This document shows positions 1-6,363 of a stretch of DNA of 8,721 nt, one piece after another. Source of the stretch: JBGTCY01 sp041748615. Lineage in GTDB: Bacteria; Bacteroidota; Bacteroidia; Chitinophagales; CAIOSU01. How positions within the stretch are numbered: the stretch's first letter is position 1; each line of letters starts with the position of its first letter. The position numbers were made by a program, and so were the translations under genes. Below the pieces are notes generated by a model, which saw only the letters and a program-made list of their open reading frames with translations, searched no databases and was not told the DNA's origin. The stretch is taken from contig JBGTCY010000246.1 in the NCBI GenBank assembly GCA_041748615.1, forward strand, positions 1 to 8,721, in the 5' to 3' direction.

Positions 1-3000
1 GGCAGACCGGTGAGCCGCAAAGTTTCAGCTGACATCCTCACGCAGGAAGTTTTTTACGGCATTAAAAATGACGGATATTATTATTACCCGACTAACCGCT
101 CCATCAAATTCAACCTGCTCGCGCTGAATAAAGACGGTGCGCCTCAAACCGCGGAAGCCAGAATACAAGTAATTAAACGCGACTACCGAACGATTTTGAG
201 TCGTGACGGGCAATATTTCCGCTACCGTTCGCAGGAAGAAGAACGACTGATTTCCGATCAGGTACTCACCGTGAGCGGAGAAGAAAGCGCGTTCAATTTT
301 GTCGCCAATGAATCGGGCAATTATGAAATCAGATTGTATCAACCGGGAGCCGCACGCTATGTGTCAAGCCGTTTCTATTGCTACGGCTGGGGCGGCATCG
401 CGTATTCTTCTTTTGAAGTGAATACTGAAGGCAACATTGAAATTGAAGTGGATAAAGAAAATTACGCTCCGGGCGAAAAGGCGAAAGTGCTGCTGAAAGC
501 GCCATTCAACGGTAAAATTTTAGTGACGGTAGAAACCGACAAAGTGCAGGATTATTTCTGGGTGAAAACAGATAATCGCACCGCTACCGCATCGCTGAAC
601 ATCAAAGCCGAGTATTTGCCGAACGCCTATATCACCGCCACACTGATTAAGCCGCATGAAGAAAGCGATTTACCGCTGACAGTCGCACATGGTTTCAAGT
701 CTTTTTTGGTAGAAGAAAAAAACAGGAAAATGCCGGTTGAAATTATCGCGGCTAAAGAAGTGCGCTCGAATACGAAACAAAAAGTGAAAGTGAAAGCTGC
801 TCCTCATTCCAAAGTCACGCTGGCGGTGGTGGATGAAGGCGTCCTCGCGGTGACGGGTTATTCCTCTCCTGCACCGTATGCCTACTTTTATCAGAAGCGC
901 GCGCTTGGCGTCACCTCGTTTGACATCTATGCCATGCTGCTTCCGGAAGTAAAAGGAGGCACGAGCGTCATCTCCAGCACGGGAGGCGACAGCGAAATGT
1001 CAAAGCGCGTCAATCCCGTGCAGAGCAATCGCGTGCAACTGCTGTCTTATTGGAGCGGCATCACCGATGCGGGTGGCAATGCCGAAGCGAATTTCGAATT
1101 TGACATCCCGCAGTTTTCCGGCATGGTGAGGCTGATGGCGGTGGCATATAAAGATGCTTCCTTCGGTTCGGCTGACGCTTACATGACCATTGCCGACCCG
1201 TTGGTGGTGAGCGCTGCTTTGCCGCGTTTTCTTAGTCCGAAAGATACCGCGCTCGTTCCGGTGATTATCAGCAACACGACTGACAAACCAGCGAATGTCA
1301 CAGCGAAAATCAAAACAACAGGACCAATGAACCCTATCGGTGAATTGTCGCAACAACTGACGGTGAATGCTAAATCGGAAGGCGTGGCGCAATTCAAAGT
1401 GGTGGCGGATGCGCAAATTGATGTGGGCAAAGTGACGATTGAAGTGGAGGGCTTGGGTGAAAAATTCACCAACATCACAGAATTGGGTGTACGTCCATCG
1501 GCCCCTTTGCAGAAACGCTATGGAGCAGGTTATGTAGAAGCGGGGAAAAATGAAAATTTAAACCTTGACACGAAAGGTTTCCTCCCCGCGAGCGCGAATT
1601 ATGAGTTGGTCGTGAGCAAGTCGCCCATCACGGAATTTGCGAAACACCTGGCGGAGTTGGTGCAATATCCGTATGGCTGTACGGAGCAAACAATTTCATC
1701 CGCGTTTCCGCAAATCTATTTTGCCGACCTCAGTGAGCTATTCAGCAACGATACGAAAACAGGACAAAGTGCGCGCTATCATGTCAATGAAGCAATCAAA
1801 AAAATTCAGATGCGCCAGTTGTACAATGGCGGTTTCACCCTGTGGGATGGCGGTGGTTACGAACAATGGTGGACGAGTGTGTATGCCGCGCATTTTTTGG
1901 TTGAAGCGCAACGTGCTGGTTATGAAGTGAACAAACCTTTATTGGAGAATTCGCTGCGCTACATTGAAACGATGGCGAAGAAAAAAGAACAGCACACTTA
2001 TTATTACAACCGCAACCAAAACCGTAAAATCGCTCCGCGTGAAACGATTTACGGACTGTTTGTACTTGCGCTAGCCGGCAAGCCGCAGGTCAACACGATG
2101 AATTATTACAAAGCAAATCCGCAACTGTTAACGCTTGACAGCAAATACCTGCTTGCGGCAGCCTACACACTGGCTGGCGACAAAAATAAATTCAACGAAA
2201 TACTGCCGAATGTTTTTTCGGGTGAAACATCGGTAGTGGAAACAGGCGGCAGTTTCGGCTCTCCCCTGCGCGATGAAGCCATCAGCCTGTACGCGCTGCT
2301 GGAAGCCGACCCGGAACATCCGCAAATACCCACGATGGCAAAACATGTGTCGGACGCGCTGAAAGGCAGAGATTGGTACAGCACGCAGGAACGCGCGTTC
2401 AGCTTCATGGCGCTGGGCAGAATGGCGCGGCAGGATAAAACAAATAACGTCACCGCAGACATTAACGTGAATGGAAAAACCGTGGCGACTTACAATGACA
2501 AGAGCGTGAAGTTTACAGCGAAAGAATTAGGCGGCTCAAACGTGGAAATGCAGGTAAAAGGCACCGGCAGACTCTATTACACCTGGTATTCGGAAGGCAT
2601 CCCCGCTGACGGCAGTTACAAACAGGAAGACAGCTACATCAAAGTGCGGAGAACATTTTATGACCGATTTGGAAATGTGATTTCCGGCAACAGTTTCAAG
2701 CAAAATGATTTGGTGGTCGTGTGCCTCACGTTGCAAAACAGCTTTTCAACCAACATCGAAAACATCGTAATCACCGACATGCTGCCTGCGGGTTTTGAAA
2801 TTGAAAACCCACGCACACAGGAAATCCCGGGGTTAAGCTGGATTAAAAATCCGCACACTCCCACCGCGCTGGATGTGCGGGACGACCGTATCAACCTGTT
2901 TGTAAATCTCTATGGCAGCAAACCTCAACAATATTATTACGTTGTCCGTGCCGTTTCTCCCGGCAACTTCCAAATGGGACCCGTCAGTGCTGACGCGATG

Positions 3001-3057
3001 TATTCGGGAGAATACCGCTCTTATCATGGCGCAGGGGTGGTGAAGGTGGTGAGGTGA
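1..3057 (+). CDS. Bacterial alpha-2-macroglobulin family protein, C-terminal part (5' end outside window)
   Basis: The frame is open from base 1, so the GTG at 10 is internal and the window holds about 1018 C-terminal residues; bacterial members are usually about 1,600-1,900. Counting from base 1: macroglobulin-like beta domains fill the N-terminal half (a typical YAPGEKAKVLLKAPFNGKIL segment; then VVDEGVL and YFYQKRALGV before a probable bait region near residues 310-340). The thioester motif GCTEQ is at 559-563, with Cys560 and Gln563 intact, followed by a helical thioester domain. A C-terminal receptor-like beta domain ends in ITDMLPAGFEIENP and YHGAGVVKVVR. In this family the thioester couples covalently to attacking proteases, protecting the periplasm or envelope; that role is inferred here. 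The roughly 458 residues after the Cys resemble the length in E. coli YfhM. In many bacteria the partner is penicillin-binding protein 1C (pbpC); it is not downstream here. The stop codon lies inside an 8-bp repeat array. Confidence 0.95.
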   Translation, partial: GRPVSRKVSADILTQEVFYGIKNDGYYYYPTNRSIKFNLLALNKDGAPQTAEARIQVIKRDYRTILSRDGQYFRYRSQEEERLISDQVLTVSGEESAFNFVANESGNYEIRLYQPGAARYVSSRFYCYGWGGIAYSSFEVNTEGNIEIEVDKENYAPGEKAKVLLKAPFNGKILVTVETDKVQDYFWVKTDNRTATASLNIKAEYLPNAYITATLIKPHEESDLPLTVAHGFKSFLVEEKNRKMPVEIIAAKEVRSNTKQKVKVKAAPHSKVTLAVVDEGVLAVTGYSSPAPYAYFYQKRALGVTSFDIYAMLLPEVKGGTSVISSTGGDSEMSKRVNPVQSNRVQLLSYWSGITDAGGNAEANFEFDIPQFSGMVRLMAVAYKDASFGSADAYMTIADPLVVSAALPRFLSPKDTALVPVIISNTTDKPANVTAKIKTTGPMNPIGELSQQLTVNAKSEGVAQFKVVADAQIDVGKVTIEVEGLGEKFTNITELGVRPSAPLQKRYGAGYVEAGKNENLNLDTKGFLPASANYELVVSKSPITEFAKHLAELVQYPYGCTEQTISSAFPQIYFADLSELFSNDTKTGQSARYHVNEAIKKIQMRQLYNGGFTLWDGGGYEQWWTSVYAAHFLVEAQRAGYEVNKPLLENSLRYIETMAKKKEQHTYYYNRNQNRKIAPRETIYGLFVLALAGKPQVNTMNYYKANPQLLTLDSKYLLAAAYTLAGDKNKFNEILPNVFSGETSVVETGGSFGSPLRDEAISLYALLEADPEHPQIPTMAKHVSDALKGRDWYSTQERAFSFMALGRMARQDKTNNVTADINVNGKTVATYNDKSVKFTAKELGGSNVEMQVKGTGRLYYTWYSEGIPADGSYKQEDSYIKVRRTFYDRFGNVISGNSFKQNDLVVVCLTLQNSFSTNIENIVITDMLPAGFEIENPRTQEIPGLSWIKNPHTPTALDVRDDRINLFVNLYGSKPQQYYYVVRAVSPGNFQMGPVSADAMYSGEYRSYHGAGVVKVVR

Positions 3058-3180
3058 TTTGTTGATTAGCAGATTTGTTGATTTGATGATTAGCGGATGT
3101 TGTGATTTGATGATTAGTTGATTTGCAGATTAGCGGATTTGATGATTTGTGGATGTGATGATTTGGTGGTATGGTGATTA
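3053..3180. repeat. Tandem array of sixteen degenerate 8-bp units, consensus GNTGATTW
   Basis: From 3053 to 3180 the sequence divides exactly into sixteen 8-bp units with no insertion or deletion. Unit position 4 (G) and position 6 (T) are invariant, position 1 is G in 15 of 16, position 5 is A in 15 of 16, position 7 is T in 13 of 16, and position 8 is always T or A. Position 2 is unconstrained, with each base occurring four times. The first unit overlaps the TGA stop of the alpha-2-macroglobulin gene. The period is not a multiple of three and stops occur in the array, so it is not coding. No function is known to me; I recall similar GATTTGATGATT-type low-complexity arrays between genes in other Bacteroidota but cannot verify this here. 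Confidence 0.85.
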
Positions 3181-3234
3181 ATGAAGTTTTAAAATAACTT
3201 CCTCAATTACATTATTATGTGTTTAGTTGTGGTT

Positions 3235-3250
3235 GCTCCCGTTAGGGAGC
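3235..3250. repeat. Short hairpin, GCTCCC-GTTA-GGGAGC
   Basis: This is a perfect 6-bp inverted repeat around a GTTA tetraloop, followed by AGATATTGGTAG. No T-run follows on either strand, so a classical terminator is unlikely. It is the first of two related hairpins 36 bp apart between the 8-bp array and the DUF1361 gene. The match in loop and flank suggests both belong to one dispersed intergenic repeat family; that is inference. Confidence 0.6.
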
Positions 3251-3286
3251 AGATATTGGTAGAAAACGAAAAACCCCGAAATTATC

Positions 3287-3302
3287 CGCTCCGTTAGGAG
3301 CG
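3287..3302. repeat. Second GTTA-loop hairpin, CGCTCC-GTTA-GGAGCG
   Basis: This is a perfect 6-bp stem with the same GTTA loop as the hairpin at 3235-3250 and in the same orientation. Both are followed by a similar AT-rich stretch (ATATATT here, GATATT in the first). It ends about 60 bp upstream of the DUF1361 start codon, so it could lie in that gene's leader, but the paired copies fit a dispersed repeat better. Confidence 0.6.
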
Positions 3303-3364
3303 ATATATTCCGCATCAGACCCGGATAAAGAGCTTCCGTATTTTTTATAATTAAACCTCAATGA

Positions 3365-4048
3365 ATGATTTCAGAACTTAAAAATCATAACCGCCTTCAG
3401 GCAGCAATTCTGCTTGGCTTATCCATGCTGTTTAGTTTGGGATTGATTGTATGTCGTGTTAATTATTCACAGTCGGTCACCTATGTATTTTTAGTTTGGA
3501 ATTTATTCCTGGCATTCATCCCGCTTGTAATCAGTACATTTCTGTTGATGAATTTCCGGAAAATCAAACCAATAATTTTGTATGGCTTCTTGTTTTTGTG
3601 GCTGTTGTTTTTCCCAAATGCACCGTATATCGCTACGGATTTGTTTCATCTGAAAGCAAGGCAAGGTGTTCCGCTTTGGTATGACTTACTCTTGCTGTTT
3701 TCATTTGCATGGAATGGATTAATCATCTGTTTCATTTCGCTTGCCGACATTCACCGGGTGTTAAATAAAATCTTCAACACTTTCCTCGGATGGTTTTTCA
3801 TTATCTGTTCAATCGTGTTGAGCGGATTAGGCATCTATGTTGGACGTTACCTTCGCTGGAACAGTTGGGATTTTTTTACCAACCCGTTCGCACTTTTGTT
3901 TGATTTGGGTCAACGCTTTCTTTACCCGTTAGAACACCCGCGCACCTGGGGATTTACCTTGCTGTTTTCCACTTTTCTTTTCATCAGCTATCTCACGATT
4001 CGGGCATTGACGAAAATGGAATCACGTAACTCCCGGATTACTCATTAA
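3365..4048 (+). CDS. DUF1361 family integral membrane protein
   Basis: This 227-residue, strongly hydrophobic protein has about six predicted membrane helices (near 12-30, 41-62, 70-84, 106-125, 138-158 and 194-212). Two polar blocks are diagnostic of DUF1361: FFPNAPYIATDLFHL at 82-96 and GIYVGRYLRWNSWD at 156-169, with further family-like segments WNLFLAFIPL (45-54) and LWYDLLLLFSFAWNGL (104-119). The length is close to that expected for the family. The biochemical function of DUF1361 is unknown to me. The conserved Asn, Asp, His, Arg and Trp residues look like a functional site at the membrane face, but that is inference. The ATG at 3365 is chosen because the ATG at 3361 hits a stop after six codons. 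No Shine-Dalgarno is visible, as usual in this phylum. The gene appears transcribed alone: 307 bp separate it from the upstream gene and 216 bp from the next. Confidence 0.87.
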   Translation: MISELKNHNRLQAAILLGLSMLFSLGLIVCRVNYSQSVTYVFLVWNLFLAFIPLVISTFLLMNFRKIKPIILYGFLFLWLLFFPNAPYIATDLFHLKARQGVPLWYDLLLLFSFAWNGLIICFISLADIHRVLNKIFNTFLGWFFIICSIVLSGLGIYVGRYLRWNSWDFFTNPFALLFDLGQRFLYPLEHPRTWGFTLLFSTFLFISYLTIRALTKMESRNSRITH

Positions 4049-4189
4049 TTCCTGCAAATAGCTGCTGCACCTCAGTTTAAAAATCCTTGATTCGACTTTT
4101 CCCATCTCTATAATAATTTATTAAAAAATATTTAACCCGTACATAATATTCCGGTATTACTTCTCACGTAAAATTGCATTGCAGTAGTT

Positions 4190-4219
4190 GGAAGATTTGG
4201 CTGGTCTTCCTGTTTTTTT
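4190..4219 (+). terminator. Possible rho-independent terminator (or leader attenuator)
   Basis: GGAAGA (4190-4195) pairs perfectly with TCTTCC (4205-4210) across a 9-nt loop, followed by TG and seven Ts (4213-4219). This is the arrangement of an intrinsic terminator, but the stem is only 6 bp and half A-T. It lies about 140 bp after the DUF1361 stop and 45 bp before the phosphoesterase start. It could end the upstream transcript or act as a leader element of the downstream operon; the sequence does not decide. Confidence 0.4.
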
Positions 4220-4228
4220 CGCATGGGC

Positions 4229-4248
4229 ATAAAATATCATTATTTTAT
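4229..4248. repeat. AT-only inverted repeat upstream of the phosphoesterase gene
   Basis: ATAAAATA (4229-4236) and TATTTTAT (4241-4248) are perfect 8-bp inverted arms separated by TCAT, ending 16 bp before the start codon at 4265. It could be a protein-binding site or a weak leader hairpin. In such AT-rich sequence it may also be chance. Confidence 0.3.
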
Positions 4249-4264
4249 ACTTAATTAATTCTAC

Positions 4265-5113
4265 ATGCCCGAAAAACGCAAAGTAGAACTCGCGGTTATC
4301 AGCGATGTTCACCTCGGCACCTACGGATGCCACGCTACCGAGTTGCTCTCTTATCTTAAAAGCATCGAACCTAAAACCCTTATCCTGAATGGCGACATCA
4401 TTGATATGTGGCTGTTTAAAAAAAGCTATTGGCCCCCCGAACACATGCGTGTCATCAAATACATCACCGGGTTGATGGCGAAAAATATCCCTGTGTATTA
4501 TGTTGCCGGAAATCATGATGAAATGCTGCGCAGGTTTGTCGGGTTTGAGATGGGTTCTTTCAAAATCGTGAATAAAGTGGTGTTGAATCTCAACGGTGAA
4601 AAAGCCTGGATTTTTCACGGAGATGTGTTTGACATCACGATGAAACATTCCAAATGGCTGACAAAACTCGGTGGCAGCGGTTACGACCTGCTCATCCTGA
4701 TTAACCGGCTTGTGAATCACATCAGCAAAAAATTCGGAAAAGGACAAATTTCCCTTTCCAAAAAAATCAAAGACAGCGTGAAAAGCGCGGTGAAATACAT
4801 CAACAACTTTGAAGAAATAGCAGCGGAAATCGGAATCTCCAATGGCTTTTCCTATGTCGTGTGCGGACACATTCATCAGCCGGTTATCAAACCGGTGAAA
4901 ACATCCAAAGGAAGCATCCTCTATCTCAACTCAGGCGACTGGATTGAAAATCTTACCGCGTTGGAATTTCATGATGGAGCGTGGAAGATTTACCGATATG
5001 CAGATGATAAAATCGCTAATGCAACAATAGATAAAGAAAGCGCAACGGAAGAGATGAATGAAAAAGAATTGTTTGAAGCGCTCATCCGGGAATTTAAAAT
5101 ACTTCCAGCATGA
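4265..5113 (+). CDS. LpxH-like metallophosphoesterase (UDP-2,3-diacylglucosamine diphosphatase family)
   Basis: This 282-residue calcineurin-like phosphoesterase carries the full set of metal-ligand motifs: SDVHLG (13-18), NGDIID (42-47), GNHDE (82-86), HGDVFD (118-123) and CGHIHQP (200-206). The order and spacing, with a helical insert between HGD and GHIHQP (about 125-190), match the LpxH/COG2908 group. LpxH hydrolyses UDP-2,3-diacylglucosamine to lipid X and UMP in lipid A synthesis at the inner membrane. I assign the family firmly and the exact substrate only tentatively, because Bacteroidota can carry several paralogues. The tail after about 245 is charged (ATEEMNEKELFEALIREF). The ATG at 4265 begins a few residues before the first conserved strand, as expected. 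The stop overlaps the next start by 4 bp (ATGA at 5110-5113), implying translational coupling with a glycosyltransferase and so an envelope-glycolipid context. Confidence 0.88.
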   Translation: MPEKRKVELAVISDVHLGTYGCHATELLSYLKSIEPKTLILNGDIIDMWLFKKSYWPPEHMRVIKYITGLMAKNIPVYYVAGNHDEMLRRFVGFEMGSFKIVNKVVLNLNGEKAWIFHGDVFDITMKHSKWLTKLGGSGYDLLILINRLVNHISKKFGKGQISLSKKIKDSVKSAVKYINNFEEIAAEIGISNGFSYVVCGHIHQPVIKPVKTSKGSILYLNSGDWIENLTALEFHDGAWKIYRYADDKIANATIDKESATEEMNEKELFEALIREFKILPA

Positions 5114-6150
5114 AAATTCTCTATGCCATCCAGGGAACAGGCAACGGACATTTGAGCCGTGCCATTGAAATCATCCCGCACCTGCGCAGAAGAGCGCAAG
5201 TTGATTTATTGGTGAGCGGCACCGCCAGCGAAATTACCCTCCCCTGCCCTATCCGCTATTACTATAAGGGCATCAGCCTTGAGATTGACAAAAAAGGCGG
5301 CATCAGCTATCTGAATACGTATGCTAAAAATCATCTGACATTTTTTTTACGGGATGTGAAAAGATTGCCGATTGAACAATATGATTTAATCGTGAATGAT
5401 TTTGAACCGATTTCCGCCTGGGCAGCCTGGTTGAAGAAAAAGCCCTGCGTGGCATTGAGCAATCAGTGCGCATTGCTTTCAGACAAAACACCGCACCCCG
5501 AAAAGGATGATAAATTAGGAAGATTCGTGTTAAGAAATTACGCTCCTGCAAGTTTACATTATGGATTGCATTTTGCGCGCTATGATGATAATATTTTCAC
5601 GCCTGTAATCCGCGGTGAGGTGCGAAAAGCGGATGTGAAAGACCTCGGTCATTATACGGTTTATCTGCCATCCTACAGTGATGAAAGAATTATTAAACAC
5701 CTTTCTGTTTTCAGCGAAATCAAGTGGGAGGTTTTTTCAAAAAAATGCTTGGTACCGACTCGTGAAGGAAATATTTTTTTTCATCCGATTGAAAATGAAT
5801 CATTTTTGAATAGCATGGCAACCTCCACCGGTGTGCTTTGCGGAGCGGGCTTTTCTACACCGTCAGAAGCATTGTTTCTTCAAAAAAAACTGCTCGTGAT
5901 TCCCATGAAAATGCAATATGAGCAGCAGTGCAACGCTGCCGCCCTGAGCTTGATGGGTGTGCCGGTCATTCCATCGCTGAAGAAAAAACATCATGAGATA
6001 ATCGGCAACTGGTTGAATTATCCCATGCAGGTGCCGGTGTTTTATCCTGATAACGCATCGCAAATCATCAACACAATTCTTGAAAATCATTCTGCCGGTT
6101 CAGTGTATCGCCCGCAGACGGTGAAAGAATTCGCGTTAGCGATGAAGTAG
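5110..6150 (+). CDS. MurG-like glycosyltransferase family protein (MJ1255 type)
   Basis: This 346-residue protein has the GT-B two-domain layout. The N-terminal domain opens with MKILYAIQGTGNGHLSRA, whose GTGNGHLSRA loop (9-18) is typical of MurG/GT28-like transferases, and contains YDLIVNDFEP (91-100), characteristic of the MJ1255-like group (Pfam family Glyco_trans_1_3). The C-terminal donor-binding region is GAGFSTPSEAL (245-255), then VIPMKMQYEQQCNAAAL (263-279), matching the G-x-x-x-x-x-x-E and Q-x-x-Q-x-x-N patterns that hold the nucleotide sugar. No signal peptide or membrane helix is visible, so it is probably cytosolic or membrane-associated. The donor and acceptor cannot be read from sequence. 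The ATGA overlap with the LpxH-like gene makes a shared pathway, such as glycolipid modification, a reasonable inference. No terminator hairpin is evident after the stop. Confidence 0.88.
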   Translation: MKILYAIQGTGNGHLSRAIEIIPHLRRRAQVDLLVSGTASEITLPCPIRYYYKGISLEIDKKGGISYLNTYAKNHLTFFLRDVKRLPIEQYDLIVNDFEPISAWAAWLKKKPCVALSNQCALLSDKTPHPEKDDKLGRFVLRNYAPASLHYGLHFARYDDNIFTPVIRGEVRKADVKDLGHYTVYLPSYSDERIIKHLSVFSEIKWEVFSKKCLVPTREGNIFFHPIENESFLNSMATSTGVLCGAGFSTPSEALFLQKKLLVIPMKMQYEQQCNAAALSLMGVPVIPSLKKKHHEIIGNWLNYPMQVPVFYPDNASQIINTILENHSAGSVYRPQTVKEFALAMK

Positions 6151-6241
6151 TTTTTAATCAAAGTGAGATAGAGTGATGGGCGAATTTCAAATGTGTTGCC
6201 ATGATGAGTTGAGTCAAACGATGCGGAGTACAATCGCTCCA

Positions 6242-6261
6242 CTTCGACTCCGCTCAGGGTG
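6242..6261. repeat. Dispersed-repeat-like sequence CTTCGACTCCGCTCAGGGTG
   Basis: This segment in the spacer before the lipoprotein gene matches, from memory, a short sequence family (CTTCGACTCCGCTCAG plus GTGAC variants) found many times in the intergenic DNA of various bacteria. Longer copies have CACCCT/AGGGTG arms forming a hairpin; here the left arm is degenerate (CAC-T). The identification rests on recall, as there is only one copy in this window. It is GC-rich compared with the flanking spacer, which supports a separate origin. Confidence 0.5.
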
Positions 6262-6316
6262 ACCTACGCGCACAATAAAAATCATACTATTTTTCTCATA
6301 TCAGTTCAATCACATC

Positions 6317-6348
6317 TTGGTTTTATAAAAAGAAACAGTTTACTTTCG
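6317..6348 (+). promoter_or_regulatory. Possible Bacteroidota-type promoter (TTG, 21 bp, TACTTTCG)
   Basis: TTG at 6317-6319 and TACTTTCG at 6341-6348 lie 21 bp apart. The Bacteroidota primary sigma factor recognises TTG near -33 and TAnnTTTG near -7 at about 17-23 bp spacing; the -7 box here has one mismatch. Transcription would then begin within about 10-15 bp of the ATG at 6364, which supports that start over one at 6259. The evidence is weak on motif alone. Confidence 0.3.
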
Positions 6349-6363
6349 GTAAAATATTTCCGA

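Noticed and set aside
10..12. GTG at base 10 as the start of the alpha-2-macroglobulin gene
   Set aside because: The frame is open to base 1 and the protein begins in the middle of the macroglobulin domains, so the gene continues upstream.
1000..1478. Two overlapping minus-strand open frames inside the alpha-2-macroglobulin gene
   Set aside because: They are antisense to a well-supported coding region and have no recognisable domains.
3053..3180. The 8-bp array as a CRISPR
   Set aside because: The units are 8 bp and contiguous, with no 25-40 bp repeats separated by unique spacers and no cas genes nearby.
4157..4876. A 239-codon open frame on the minus strand opposite the LpxH-like gene
   Set aside because: It lies opposite a gene with all catalytic motifs, its product is rich in Phe and His as expected of antisense translation, and it matches no family I know.
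6259..6363. Extended N-terminus of the lipoprotein from the ATG at 6259
   Set aside because: It would place 35 residues before a clear lipoprotein signal and begins within the repeat-like spacer segment.
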